Assembly (NCBI GenBank): GCA_015501585.1 | Contig: JADNRY010000198.1 | Span: 1-64,000 of the forward strand | Direction: 5' to 3' | Length of the DNA: 64,000 nucleotides | From: Rhodocollybia butyracea | Lineage: Eukaryota; Basidiomycota; Agaricomycetes; Agaricales; Omphalotaceae | Part shown: in pieces, positions 44,770 to 56,419 of the stretch | How positions within the stretch are numbered: the first letter of the stretch is position 1 | How the letters are laid out: the number at the start of each line of letters is the position of its first letter | Program-made: the position numbers and the translations under genes | Notes under the pieces: model-generated | The model's input: the letters and a program-made list of their open reading frames with translations, nothing else | What the model was told of the DNA's origin: nothing | Databases searched by the model: none

Positions 44770-45533
44770 TGAGAGGTCTAAACTGGGGTGAACTTAGAAA
44801 TGGCTTACACAACCACACCAAACACACACACAACTTATTACTCAGTTCGGGTTTTTAGTTCAGCCAAATAGTATTTATTTAAAACTTCAATCTATTCAAG
44901 TGCTTCCTTGCTACACTGAGTGTTATTTCACTAAGTGCCTTCCCTTTCAAAGTACAGACTTATTTAAGCTGATCCCCAAGCTCTGAGCTGTCAAACAAAT
45001 ACTATTCCTAAGTCCCTTGGTAAAATCACAAATTAACACAAGTCACAACTGACCAGAGGGTGTCCCTATAACTCAGACAGAGCTCTGACTGCAGCCTAAC
45101 TGTGGTTTGAAAATAATAATCAAAGTCCTGTCTAAGTCTTTGTCTTAACTTCTCTGCACTCAGTTCACACTGAATCTCTTTCTGTCTCTTTACTCAAGTT
45201 CAATTGCTTGTCAATTTCTCTCTGTAAATCCCAGTCTTTATATCAATTCAATCTTTTAGTAGTAGCCTGATAAGGAGCTGCTACACCTGGTGGGGGTAAG
45301 AAAGAATGCTTTTCTCTTCATTTCCTTGCCTTTTTTTATACTCCTGGGTACTTGAAATTTTCTTAATTAAGGTACCATGGGTTGGTAAGACTCTCTTGGC
45401 TTGCCAAGAGCCAAGAAGATAAATCTCATGTTGCCCTTGTTAGCCATAACTGAGCTTATAAGTGTTCTCCTGGTTCCTACACTGTCCCCAGGGCTCTATA
45501 TCATTGTCTCATGGGTCCTCTACCCATATTACA
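44770..45533 (-). repeat. Possible solo LTR
   Basis: Read on the minus strand the segment begins TGTAATATGGGTAGAGG and ends AATGCTTTTACA. It has a TATAAAAAAAGG box about 170 bases in and an AAATAAA signal further on, the layout of an LTR. No matching second LTR, internal sequence or target duplication was found, so this is tentative. Confidence 0.35.
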
Positions 45534-45544
45534 CCTTTTCTACA

Positions 45545-46365
45545 TCTTTTATTTAATAAGTAACGGAGGGGAGGGAAGAACGATGCATTCCCGATGAGTG
45601 GTTCGACTTTGATGCGCTTTAAGCGCCGGGCCGTCCGTCCGTCCCGCGGTTCAAGTTTGCGGCGTCGTTCCGTATCTCCCCTTTTCTCTTCTCCTCCCGG
45701 GTCCTACCGGGTACTTGTATACATGTGGACCGTCCCGTAGGTCAATCCGAATAAATTTTATTATAGGCATGTCGCTAGGACGCGCCCCGCCTTTCTTTTA
45801 CTGCCGGCGCCGGGCCACTTTGATCCCCGGCGCCTAATTCATCACTAATCGTCTAGTTTCTCTCTGTGGTTCGTTCCAGGGAACCAGTGCTTCGATTCTC
45901 TTACTTTAAAACAGATATGGGCTCGCATTATGCTTGCCCTCATTCGTCTCTCTTCATCTATTTTAATCCTGTCTTGTATATCCCTGTATAGGACTTTTTG
46001 TAGTAGGTAGTATTAATTGAATAGACTTTAGATCTGGCAAGCCTAAATCAATCTAGGTAAATCAATTTGATTGATTTTGAGTTTGTGGGTCAACGATGCA
46101 TCCTTGCACAGTAATGTAGCCTCTTAAACATAGTGTATCTCCCTTCAAATGGGTTTCTACATACTAGATACCTGAAGTGGACCTTCAAAGTGTCTAATAC
46201 ATAACATACCCTAGGTAGTGACGTGACGTGTTTCACGGGGTCTCTTAAATGATCCTTAGTGCCGTTCCGGCAATCCCCGACTCTTCGTTGGGCCGAGCCC
46301 ATAGGTCTTTCAATCTGAGCGTAACAAGATTTGCACAGCGTCCGAGGTTATAAGTTGGATAAGGG
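45545..46365. other. GC-rich island, then AT-rich spacer; no gene
   Basis: 45560-45900 is clearly richer in G+C than its surroundings (GCCGGGCCGTCCGTCCGTCC, CTGCCGGCGCCGGGCCAC) and has no long open frame. It could be part of another LTR or a non-coding element. 45900-46365 holds nothing recognisable. Confidence 0.3.
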
Positions 46366-46645
46366 TTACAGTAGTGTTACAGTAGTTGAAGTACAATAGG
46401 GTTATTCAGAAAACTTCTTCACACGGCCGAGTAAGATTACTATTTCTCAAACTATTATGTAGGTCGTTTAGATCTGCGTAGATTCAGGAGGGAGTGTAAA
46501 GATGCTGGAAAGAAGCTACAGTAGTTGAAGTACAATAGGGTTATTCATCGTGTACAATGTTCGCAGTTCCAATGCGAGACTACCTTCACACGGCCGAGTA
46601 AGATTACTATTTTTCAAACTATTGTGTAGGTCGTTTAGATCTGCA
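46366..46645 (+). repeat. Two-unit tandem repeat of ~125 bases
   Basis: Both units contain ACAGTAGTTGAAGTACAATA, then CACACGGCCGAGTAAGATTA, then TATGTAGGTCGTTTAGATCT or TGTGTAGGTCGTTTAGATCT. The second unit has about 25 extra bases in the middle (GTGTACAATGTTCGCAGTTC). It lies about 100 bases beyond the 3' end of the F-box relic. Confidence 0.7.
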
Positions 46646-46746
46646 GCAGCATTACCCCAAAAGAGCACGATCCGAAGTAACCTCAAACTTGGATTGCGTT
46701 GTATGACATTTTTCAGGAAATCGGAAGTGTTCTGGCGAGTAATGTA

Positions 46747-47977
46747 TCATGATTGTGTGTAGAATAAGCGTGTGTCACTCACTCGCAATGAACATTTCTC
46801 AGGTATGTGTAACGTTAAGTGTGTTAAAAAAGGGAAGGGGCCCAAAGCGCTCCCGTCGTTGGCTTCCATTTTCCAGATGTTCCGCAAGGTGAGTTGACGT
46901 AGCGTTTGACACAAAGTTATACGATCCATGGCCTCCGCTAGCACAACATTACTGCGCGTGTAAAAACAGACGTCTACACTCCGTAAAGGCCTTTGTGGAG
47001 ACTGTCCAAGTAGCGAGCACGTATTGACGTATGAACCTGTGAAATCGCGTAAGTTGGGTAACCCTTCGGGTACATCCAAACGCTGGGAATGAATGTCTTG
47101 TCGGATGGGATGATGATAATTGAGAGAACACAGTGTGGTGTGCCTTGTTGCGAAAGAATATCCGTGTATGTGTTCATCACGTATAGAGAAGTTAAGTGAT
47201 ATGAGTTTTGAAAAAGTGAACGCAGGATTCTCTAGTATGGTGGTAACAGTAGGGACTAAGCCAGAATCAAAATCACTGGAATAGCTAAGACGAGGTTTTG
47301 TAGATTAGGAACCAAGTTGGGCAATGCTTCTAGCAAAGTACACATAGGGTCCATGTTGTCTACAGGTGGTTTAATGTTAAGGAGTTGGATTTTGCGAGCT
47401 GTGAATGTACTTACTCGAACACGAACTCCAGAAACGAAGTTCGAGAGATGTAAGGCTAGGGCGCAATAAGAAACGCTGCAGTCGAGTTTAATAACAAGAC
47501 AATATTGACAATAGGGGTACCCACTAAAGTTGCAAAGTTGGAATCAGTGTAAGTGGCGACGTCAATGTGCAAATTGACTAAGTTTTGCAGACACTTGGGT
47601 GGAGTTTTGGTAAATATAGTTCCTAATGGATGCATGAATGTCCAAGAGAAAGAACGAATGGTTGAAGTCCCTAAATGTTCATCGAGTCGTTGTAAAGCGC
47701 TAGGTAAACAGCATCTGAGTTCCGGTGATAGCGTTGGCCCGTGATGAGGGTCGATAGTGAGAGATCTGACGAAGCTAGCGGGATGAGTACCAAGTACATT
47801 CTTCACAAGGGCCAAAGTTGTTAAAGCTTCGCCTGGTACCGTGCGATATAAGATCCGGTTATATTGCTGATAGAGCGTGGCGCAACACTCAGCTAACCGC
47901 GCTAATGAGCAAGAGTCAGGAAGCAACCAGTTTCCGATTTCTTCAGCGATATCGTAGGGTAGGTGGGTTATATGCAT
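46747..47977 (-). pseudogene. F-box/LRR-like protein, frameshifted
   Basis: From ATG 47977 the frame gives MHITHLPYDIAEEIGNWLLP, the short N-terminal F-box helix pattern of Agaricomycete F-box proteins, then SLARLAECCATLYQQYNRIL and YRTVPGEALTTLALVKNVLG with Leu-rich spacing. The frame closes near 47456, but PSLTSLELRFWSSCS and MCTLLEALPNLVPNLQNLVL follow in another frame across a likely intron. A further frame change near 47270 leads to DSGLVPTVTTILENPAFTFS and LRQLTLRNIWKMEANDGSAL, ending at 46747. F-box proteins recruit substrates to SCF ubiquitin ligases. With at least two frame breaks this copy is probably dead. Confidence 0.55.
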
Positions 47978-48999
47978 TTTGAGGAGGGGACGTTCTCGCT
48001 TGGTTTTGGTACTAGCTTCAATTCGTCTTATTAATACAGTTATTTATTGCCTGAGATATGAGAATGAGACTTTGTAGAATAAGAGCCTCTTCTTGTTTTG
48101 CTATATAAGTTGGGTACTCAATCTGACGAGGTTTCGTTGGGCTGTCCTTGATCAGTCGGGCGACAGTCTGGGATGACTAGCAGAGGGCTGCATGTAGTTT
48201 TGCTAGATAGCGGGAGTTTTGTGACGTATGTCGTCAGGTAATGAAGTTGTTGGTAGTCTATGAAGAGATGATGTTGCTGAAGTTCGTAATAAGAGAGAGG
48301 TCCGTACCTGAGATGATTTTCATATTGTGATCTTGCAGGTTGATGTTTCCCAATTCTGAATAGGCGTGCGGTTCGTAAAAAGTTGTTGCTCTGAAATGAA
48401 TGGTAGCGTACCTTGGGCATTTGAGGCAAATATATTACAATTTCCGGGATCTAATCTGAAGCGGTCTCCATGAGGCATGAATATTGGCAAGCGAGCAAAA
48501 GTAGGCAACAAAGAGTAGGTGAAGTTAAAGGACCAAAAAGTGGGTTGTGTCGTTCAGGAAAGTAGTTTGCAAATAGGCGCTGAGGTATGTCTCAAAGAAA
48601 TTAATGACCTAACCTGTGTTCGGAACTAGATAAATGAGATCAATGTTGCCCGTAAACAGGTAAGTCAAAGCGTTTGATATAGTGCCCAAAGTAGATTATG
48701 ATATCTTACTCGCGAAAGCGTTAATCTTGAGAAGTTGTTGATGCTTCAATCCGAAGCGGCAAGCATAAGGAAGTTGAAGTATTGTGAAAACGAGTAGCTG
48801 CGGTTATGTTTCAAGGTCTGCTTAATGAAATTCCGCAGTGAGTGGCGAGTGGACAATGCGTCACGTATCGGAATATGAGAACTAGTAAATCGGAAGATGA
48901 CTCGGGACAGAGGAACAAATTATTTTTGGAGCTACATATTCCAAGGCAAACTCTACTCGGTAGATATGTAGGTAAGAAGCTTGAATTACATGCAGAGGT
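47978..48999 (-). other. Decayed coding-like segments
   Basis: Short minus-strand pieces (for example RLPIFMPHGDRFRLDPGNCN near 48480 and MSLEQLYITNFFTTSACNSS near 49030) with scattered splice-like signals suggest an old multi-exon gene, but the pieces do not join in frame and no domain is recognised. Confidence 0.2.
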
Positions 49000-49185
49000 T
49001 GTAAAAAAGTTTGTAATGTACAATTGTTCGAGAGACAAAAAAAATCACTACATTGTCATTGATCGTCGTACTTCAGCCTTTGGAAATTGGAAAAAAGTTC
49101 GTAGTCTACAATTGTTCAAGAAACAAAAAAAGCACCCCATCGTCATTGAACGTCGTACCCCAGCCTTTGAGAAATTGGAAAGCAC
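49000..49185 (+). repeat. Two-unit tandem repeat of ~90 bases
   Basis: Both units contain AAAAAGTT.GTA.T.TACAATTGTTC followed by GA.ACAAAAAAA, ATTGTCATTGATCGTCGTAC or ATCGTCATTGAACGTCGTAC, and CAGCCTTTG.AAATTGG. The plus-strand open frame across it (48842-49195) is translated repeat and is not called as a gene. Confidence 0.7.
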
Positions 49186-49441
49186 CGGCGCCTAACTTCG
49201 TTTTGTTGACAACGACATTGACGATAATTGATTTTGCTTTGCGTGTGTTTCGCTTCGTCGACGCCTAATGCCAATTAGCACGGCAGTTACCTAGAAAGGT
49301 AAACTTACGAAAGTGAATGCCTCACGGTGGCCTCAAAGTGCAGAGAAAAAATCAAACACTTCTTGAGAGACGGGTGAGGAGATGATAATCCTTGCGGATG
49401 CCATTGCGTTAACAATTTCAGACGTTATTTTCCACGCGCTT

Positions 49442-50784
49442 TTACAAGTGATTAGGGAGCCGGGTCTGTTTCTGCTGCGTTCTTGCAATACGAACATAGC
49501 GACATTTTCCCTGTAAGTAAGTCAGAGCTTGTTTGGCAGGAATGAGAGAATCGAAGCACGTTACGATGTTGTCGGCGAGAAGTTTACGAATTCTTGACAT
49601 TCCTTTAGACAAGTGGGCATTATCTGACGCTCCAAAAACAAATGCCTCTGGCGTGTCTTCAGATTTCGGGCACCGGCAACAAATGAAAGTCGTGAAAGAT
49701 CTTTCGTAGCAGACATCCCAGCTGCTGAGGGTAATGAAGTCAAGCAGACGTTCACATCCGCAGTAGTCTACAGGTATTTTCCAGCAGTGTTTGTCGCCTA
49801 CGTGGCGAGGTACTAGAAACGTCAATGCAGACTCTGGATTACCCGAAACTTGGGGCTGAATAGAGTCTATGAGGTCGAACCCACGATTTTTGTACTTGGT
49901 GAGAGCATCGCGTTGTTTTTCAGTCAAAGGGTGAGGTCTGTTAGTCATTAGAGTTACAGATTCGTTAAATGTGAGCGAAGGAAAAAGCGAGTATGCCGCA
50001 TTGTGAGTAATGATATTCATGACACATGCTTGCAAGCTCATTAGTTGAAGTGCGGGGTAAAGTAGAGTTACAAACTTACTGGAATGAAATGAAAGAATGA
50101 CTTCCAATGGTGCGTGGATAGAACCAATAAGTTGAATCACCGATCCATGTCTTGAAAAAGTCCACACGCCGGCGATCTTCTTGTCGTCATAGACTTCGAT
50201 GTCAGATTCCAAAGATAAAGTTCTAGTAGCTTTGAGGATGGTTCCATATTCTTCGGAAAATGTTGCGCTTTGGTGTTCCGTAGGCACAAATTGGTAACCT
50301 CTCTTGATTAACCATTGTCCCACTTCGAAGCAATGTTTGACTGTGCAATACGTGTCGAGGTCGGAATGAAACCGATTGCAACTGAAAAATTGCAACGCGG
50401 TAGAACCAGAAATGAGCAGACCAGTTAAAGCCTTCGCAGAGTTAGGCTGTATTCTGGTGAGAGAGCCATACAACTTACTTGAAGTGTTTGGAACATCACA
50501 ATCTCTTCTGTGGAAAAAAAAGGCCCAAGCAAGAAACTAATAGTTCGTGATTGACCGTGGAATTCTTCTATCGCTTGCTTGAACCAGGAACAGGCTGCGC
50601 CCAATGCTTTTCGGTCACGAAGTCGCATAACGGAAAATATTAAACCACGAAGTTCCAACGGTCTGCGATCAGTTGATGTCAGGATGAGAAAAATGTAAGT
50701 TAAATTTACTTACAGTGTTTGCCAGATGCGAATACCTCCACCGCACATTAAGCTTACCAAGGACGATGGTGTAGGTGATAACAT
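49442..50784 (-). CDS. Nucleotidyltransferase-like protein with F-box-like N-terminus
   Basis: Three exons join without a break: 50714-50784, 50479-50662 and 49442-50431, with introns of 51 and 47 bases (donors GTAAGT, acceptors CGCAG and CGAAG). The protein begins MLSPTPSSLVSLM. PLELRGLIFSVMRLRDRKAL and ACSWFKQAIEEF resemble an F-box-type helical start. Next comes LTGLLISGSTALQFFSCNRF with SDLDTY, the Gly-Ser plus DxD pattern of the nucleotidyltransferase fold. A Cys cluster (CCRCPKSED) lies near the C-terminus. This architecture recurs in many Agaricomycete hypothetical proteins, with function unknown. A third acidic residue typical of active NTases (in ESDIEVYDD) is plausible. The gene looks intact. 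Activity is inference. Confidence 0.65.
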
Positions 50785-51494
50785 GGCTCAGGGGAGGCAA
50801 GACTTTTGGTTCTCGTTTCGTTTTGGTTCATGTTTCTTTTTCAAGTACGTATGTAAATGAATCATAGTCAGCGAATTGGCGACATTTTGTGAGACCAGCT
50901 TGGCGTTGATTATCTAGGAATTTCGTCATTCGTCAAAGCAAGATACAGTGAACAAAATATAGAGCGAAACAACGAAATCAAACATGAGATTGAAAGATTG
51001 CTTGAAACAGCTGGTATCTTCTTGTCCATTATCAGCGGCGGTCCAAACAAAGATGCAGTGAGTAAAAAACAATGCAAACTGATAAGTTTTATTCAGACAT
51101 GAGATTGAAACATGTGGTCATAGCGAGACTATGTTTGAATTAGGCGCTTCTGTTTTTGCATTGATATTAATTGTGTGCTCAGCGCAAGCGACGACGAAGA
51201 TAAAGCCAGTGAAGTAAACATGGATTACCTGCGTGCCAGATGCCCGTTTGTTTCGTAACTGGGATACATTTTGGATTCAGTAGCGCCAACAAAGTGGACC
51301 ATCAAATCCGTGGATCGAGTCATTGCCATCGGTTGCTATCTTGGAGCGATGTGCATTACATTGAGGTGCGTTTTTGCTGCTAGTGACGCGGTATTGTGGT
51401 AACGAGTCGTAGGATTTTGATCTTCTCCAGCAACGTGCACGCCGCCCAACAATCCTTCGACGCCGTAAGTTGCGTATAATCGTGCTTCATCAAC
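50785..51494 (+). other. Exon-like fragments, unresolved
   Basis: Plus-strand segments such as HEIERLLETAGIFLSIISGG (about 50980) and DSVAPTKWTIKSVDRVIAIG (about 51275), followed by donor-like GTGAGT and GTGCGT, look like exons of a small gene. I could not connect them in one frame, and no start is convincing. Confidence 0.25.
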
Positions 51495-51800
51495 TTAACA
51501 AAGTTGCTTCTTAGATACAATAAGTTGATTTACACTTGTGAAAGGTAGCGGCTCGATTCGTGGTTGGGGTGTGAAGACGAGCAGTTTTTTCGCGAAGAAG
51601 TTGCTTTGTCCAGTGATCGTGTATTTGAGAGATGTGCAGCCGATGACTCTATTTCCGAGCGCTAGTGGTTTTGTGAATAGAATGCATTTTTTAGGTAGGT
51701 GAGATGCAGTTAAGCATGAAGAGTAATTAAAAATCATCTCCGCAAAGCTCTCGCCGCCTAGTTTGGCCAATACTGAAGCATCGTGTTCCGTGGAAGGCAA
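51495..51800 (-). CDS. Short open frame of unknown nature
   Basis: A 101-codon frame with Met at 51800 (MPSTEHDASVLAKLGGESFA) and a mixed hydrophobic/polar composition. It has no recognised domain, no splice partners that I can see, and no competing long frame on the other strand. It may be a fragment. Confidence 0.25.
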   Translation of the reverse strand: MPSTEHDASVLAKLGGESFAEMIFNYSSCLTASHLPKKCILFTKPLALGNRVIGCTSLKYTITGQSNFFAKKLLVFTPQPRIEPLPFTSVNQLIVSKKQLC

Positions 51801-53020
51801 GTTGTGGTATGCTGGAATTCAACGAGTTACGAAGCTCCACTATCCGCGCTGCCAAGATATAGACGATGAAGAGAACGAAGGTGCGGTAGAAATGAGGGAA
51901 GAACTAAAGTAGCGATTACCGAGTGGAATGAGCTCTAGGTGCTAGCGCCGCGCAGGTTCCTCCTCCCAAGGATTCCCGGAGATTCCCACTGGCGCTTACA
52001 TGTGCCGATGCAGATGAGCTACGAACCGGTGGCAATTGCAGGATTGCTTAGCAGGTGGTCAACCGGGTGTAATTAACCGGAAAACAAAAAAGGACTCCGA
52101 TATCTCATCCTTTTCGTACTGGCCTTTATCACTGACAGCGAGAATGCCGCCATCTAGAACGGCATCCACTGCCAGGTTCTGGCGACCTAGAACGGCGTTC
52201 GCCATTGTTCTTAGGCGACTGAACATAGGATGCGGCGTCAAATGAAGAGAGATTGGCGAGGGGAGGGGGAGTAGCGGCGTAGGAGCTTAGATTTTGGCTG
52301 TGAGTATGCAAGTTCATGTAGCAGCGCTTCTGCCGTTTGTGGAGAGCTTGCATGAGCAGCCAAATTTTGTGTCGTAAGAAAAGCGGTCAATCCTTTAGAA
52401 ATCGATCGCGAGGCAGGGAAAGTTGTGCGGAAAATGATTGTTGGCGAGGAGAGGGAGAGTAGCAGTGTAGGAACTTGGAGTTCTTATAGAAGAATAAGTA
52501 AATTAGCGGGAACGAGATAGAAATACTTACATTTCAAATCTCTTTCCTTTTTCACCTCTGATCATGCTTTTTTTGCTAATGAGAGCCGCGTGCAGAAGCG
52601 GAGTAGAAGCACCAGGAGTTGTGAGTTGGTAGAGGTCAAGCGCATGAAAAGAGAGAAACGGTTCGGCGAGAGGTTCATGAAGAAATATGGGCAATCTAGA
52701 CCAAAGCCAGAAGATAGCTATGAATTCGCGGGCAGTTGGTTCGAGCCTGGTTATAAGTTGGCTTGTAAGATTGTGCGCTAGAGTGGAGAGCGTTGGCAAC
52801 AATGAAGACTGCCACTGCACTTTGTATTGCCAACAATTGAACTATAGAGCTATTGAAAAAGAATTTCCACTTGCAGATAGTAAACTACCCGCGCTATTGC
52901 ACATCCGATTAAGAGATATCTGTTAGCGATAGCGAAAAAACCAGAATCAAAGAACCATGTTCAAGTTGGTAGTTACGGCGAGAGGACTGCACAGTCACAT
53001 GACTCTGAATCTTTTTCTCA
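51801..53020. other. No convincing gene
   Basis: Overlapping frames occur on both strands (for example plus 52590-52781 and minus 52527-52820), as expected by chance. A short duplicated phrase (GGCGAGG.GAGGG.GAGTAGC.G.GTAGGA..TT at 52255 and 52443) marks a diverged repeat. Confidence 0.3.
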
Positions 53021-54549
53021 ATGACTCCGAGCGAACGAAAGCAAGTTTATCGGGCACTTGCCAAGCATGTCACTGCAGATAAAACCTGGGTCGCTGAACT
53101 TCGCGAACCCTGTACAGCAGACATGGAAACCCAAGACTCCAAAATTCTCGCATTTCTGGCTAAACATCTCCCAGATACGGCACCAGATCATAGCCTCTCT
53201 AATTTCAAATCCTGGGTCGTCCAAAGTAGGAGTTACATATCCCGCGTTGTTCGAGATCCTGTGGAGGCTCAAGCTACTTCGACGCAAAAAGTACGGAATC
53301 AGCGGAAGAAGAAGTTGGTGAAGCAGTTATTGTTGAACACCCACAATGATTGCATTAACACTGCTATTGGCAAGCTACAAAAACTTATCCCTACGCATGT
53401 CGTCAAGCGCAAAGTCGTACCCTATCCCCCTTCCAACTATTGGATTGTGGAAAGCCAGGAAATCTGGGATCTTTGGAGATACCGGATAACTACTGCACCC
53501 CAGCCTGATGCTTGCATAAGGCGGAAGCCAATGCATATGGTGGACGAGTCAAAGTTGGCTTATGATGTCCATGGCAAGGAGAGTGCGATATTTGTAGACG
53601 AGAAGAAGAACCCCGTAGCGGTTGTTATTAGTGAATTGTGCGACTCGGAGGAGATTCTGTTTTGGGCTAATGAAATAGTCTTGCTTAATGTTGCTCTTGA
53701 AAGAAATGTTCGGGTAGGCTTATTTTTGGCCTTTGTGTATGAAAAACTGACATTGTGCAGAAGGAAGATGCAGGATCTATTGTTATTTCTGGATGGAGTG
53801 CTGGTTCTCGGTCCCGGATGCACCTTGATTTCGCGCGGAACCTCAAATCCAAATCCAAGTTGTCAGCACTTGAAAAACACGAGCTGCAGTATAAATCTGC
53901 ATCAGTTTTTGCATTATTCTGGAATCTAGTAAAGTCTTTCGGGCCCAAGGAGGTCGTCGAAGATCTAGAGGAATTCGTCAAGGAGAATGATTTATACCGG
54001 ATGGATACTAGTTACGTGCAGAACAGAAAATCACAAACTTACACGATCGATGTCGGCGACGGGGTACCTGTGACTTTTCATAACACTGATTTGGCCCCAC
54101 CTTCAGGAGTTTTTGCACGCAATTATGCGAGGTGTGTTTGCTCAGTTTACATTTCAGGTTTTCTTATTGTCAATAGACCAGTGCACTACGAGAAACAACC
54201 GCATAAGTGGGCTGCTTCATGGACAACGTACCGCGACAATACCAGAAGTCAAATGGGTGGCCATTTTTATCTTGCAAGTTATGGAATCCGGATACAAGGG
54301 GCTTCCAATAGAGCAGTGTTTTGGAGACTGGCCGATTGGCATGGAACAAGCTTGCCGAATTTGGAACCAAGTGAAAAAGAAGGGCCACTTTTGCAAAGTG
54401 GGTTAGCGATAGTGACTTTGGCGCGGCTTCCTGCAGCTTTTCGAAGATTTCACAAAGGTCAATTATCAGCTGAAGAATTGCATGCTGAAATATCGAACCA
54501 GTGTGACGAGCTTGGGTTAGAGGAAGCCATGAAGGACTTCGCATTGTAG
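53021..54549 (+). CDS. Orphan protein with conserved C-terminal jelly-roll-like domain
   Basis: Three exons (53021-53713, 53761-54131, 54177-54549) join in frame with introns of 47 and 45 bases. The N-terminal third (MTPSERKQVYRALAKHV.., then STQKVRNQRKKKLVKQLLLN) is helical and basic. The middle has a YTIDVGDGVPVTFHNTDLAP segment. The C-terminal part carries the pattern PVHYEKQPHKWAASWTTYRD, then GGHFYLASYGIRIQGASNRA and WHGTSLPN. I have the impression that this C-terminal block recurs in Agaricomycete hypothetical proteins. The spaced His residues and GG..YGI strands resemble cupin or 2-oxoglutarate oxygenase jelly-rolls, but a full HxD..H site is not evident. Function is unknown. No break is seen. 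Confidence 0.65.
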
Positions 54550-54731
54550 ATTAGATCATTGATAGCCCGAGTACAGTACATAGATAAATGCTATGATGCG
54601 CATTGACATGCAGTATCTGCCCCTGCTTCAGTGCGAATCAATGACATTTCGCGCATTGAAAAGGTTAAGCGAGGAACTTGGATTGGAAGCGATGTTTGAA
54701 AACATTAATATTGGTATGGTATTCAATTACA

Positions 54732-56100
54732 TTAATTAAAGAGTTCGGCTTTGGTTGGACAGGATGGTAATTCAGAAGAGTGTTTAATTTTCCATACTCT
54801 TCGCGCAATACGTATTTCTGACAAATCTTCAGGCAAGTTAATGCTAGCAAATGCATTGTCAGTGCAAAGATGTTCCTCGTTATCATCCGGACGAGTGAAA
54901 GAAAGTTTGCGGATGCAATGATAAAGATTCAAAATATTAGGAAGCTCAGTTACCACCATTTCCTGCAAGTTTCACCATCAGAATGCGAAAGTGGGGAATA
55001 AAAGAGCTTACCCCAGGATCCATAGTATCACACCAGTTCACGGTCAAGGTCTCTAGCGAGGGGAAACACGTAGGAATGTATTGGAACAGCGACGCAGACC
55101 AAAAAGGTAAGTTCAGGTCAAAAAATGTTACGTTGATGAAGAGAGGAAGATTGTGATCCGTCAGACACAGGTCCAATGAATTTTTAGTGAGTGATAAGTG
55201 TGTCAACTTGTTAAACGAGCACGGTAGAGTCAGCAAGAAGTCGTAGGTAACCCGTAAATCTGTAACCAGAGGAAGGAGTATATCAAACTCTGTTTGAACA
55301 CCAGGAAAATGTTGCCCGATAGATAACATTTGAAGTTGATGGCATCGTACAAGTACGCGGGAGATGCCCTGGCTAGTTTTACGTCGACGATTCGACCCAG
55401 CCACACCATCCATGTAATCCCACCGAGGAATAAGTGACAGTATAGTCAATGATTCAAGGGATGATGGAAGGGAAAAGTCTTCTGCGTTTTCTGCTTCGCA
55501 TCCGCTCCACCATTCGATGGTAAGCTCTTGTAAGCGGAAACAATTACAAGCGAAATAATAATCTTTGCGATGGCCGCGCCAAAATAGTTCCCGCAATTCA
55601 AGTTGTCGTAGCTGCAATTGGCACGAATCAAGCGTTGAATCCCCAGTGATGGTGCATCCCACTAACAACAGCGCGACTAATGTGGGCAAGGCCTCCAGCA
55701 TGGAAGCAAAGCCTGATGGAATACCTATGTGGTGAAAGTTCATGCTCGTCAGCCGAGTGCAATTTGGTAGAATGTGAAGAATCGCGGTCCACACTGTGGA
55801 ATGTTCAAAACTTGCTGGCTCGACCAGTCTTGTAGCAATAGATTCCCCGGAACCGAGAGTAGGACCTATAGCCAAATCCCTAATCATAGGTAAAATGAAA
55901 TTCCTGTCCCAAAGCAGGCAATAAAAGGTGAACGCAGTGGGTGATGTAATGTTAACAGTTGCATAAAGCTTTGGAAGAGTGATATTGTAGAATTTTTTGT
56001 CACACTTTAACAGTGAGAGAAAATTTGTTGATCCACAATCTTCAATGATCTTGTCCCAAATTTCGCAAGGAATATCCGTTGACACAGAGTGTAAAGTCAT
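54732..56100 (-). CDS. F-box/LRR protein
   Basis: Two exons (55012-56100, 54732-54962) joined by a 49-base intron (donor GTAAGC, acceptor CTTGCAG). The protein starts MTLHSVSTDIPCEIWDKIIE, a classic F-box (LPxEIWxxII), with FLSLLKCDKKFYNITLPKLY following. The rest has Leu-rich segments: LPNCTRLTSMNFHHIGIP, LELRELFWRGHRKDYYF, FRLQELTIEWWSGCEAENAE, LESLTILSLIPRWD and FPSLETLTVNWCDTMDPG. F-box proteins bind Skp1 and present substrates to the SCF ubiquitin ligase; the Leu-rich part selects the substrate. Such genes are numerous in Agaricomycetes. This one has no break, unlike the relic at 46747-47977. The neighbour at 53021-54549 is convergent. Confidence 0.8.
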
Positions 56101-56197
56101 GGTAAGCGGAAGAGAGTATTAGCTCCTAATCCTCCGTTGTTACCTCAATCAGGGGCGCACATCGTGCAGAGATCGGGACCATGAAGATTAATAATAG

Positions 56198-56349
56198 TCC
56201 GGTATCGTTCCACCAATCTTTGCAATTAGCAGTGAACACTTGACACTATCTCGAGCTACAAACAGCACTTCAGTCCGGTATCGTTCCACAATTCCTCGCA
56301 ATTAGGAGTGAACACTTGATACTATCTCGAGCTACAAACAGCACTTCGA
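56198..56349 (+). repeat. Perfectly adjacent 76-base tandem duplication
   Basis: Two units begin GTCCGGTATCGTTCCAC and end GAGCTACAAACAGCACTTC, differing at a few positions (TGACACTATCTC against TGATACTATCTC). It lies upstream of the F-box/LRR gene and downstream of the gene ending at 56593. Confidence 0.75.
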
Positions 56350-56419
56350 AATTCGTAGATGGTGCTTATTCAATGAGACAGTGAGTAGTAATACAAATCA
56401 ATTGTTCGTCTGTTATCTA

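Noticed and set aside
48842..49195. 117-codon open frame as a gene
   Set aside because: Its second half is the 90-base tandem repeat; no domain or splice support.
54170..54544. 124-codon minus-strand frame
   Set aside because: It is antisense to the well-supported third exon of the 53021-54549 gene.
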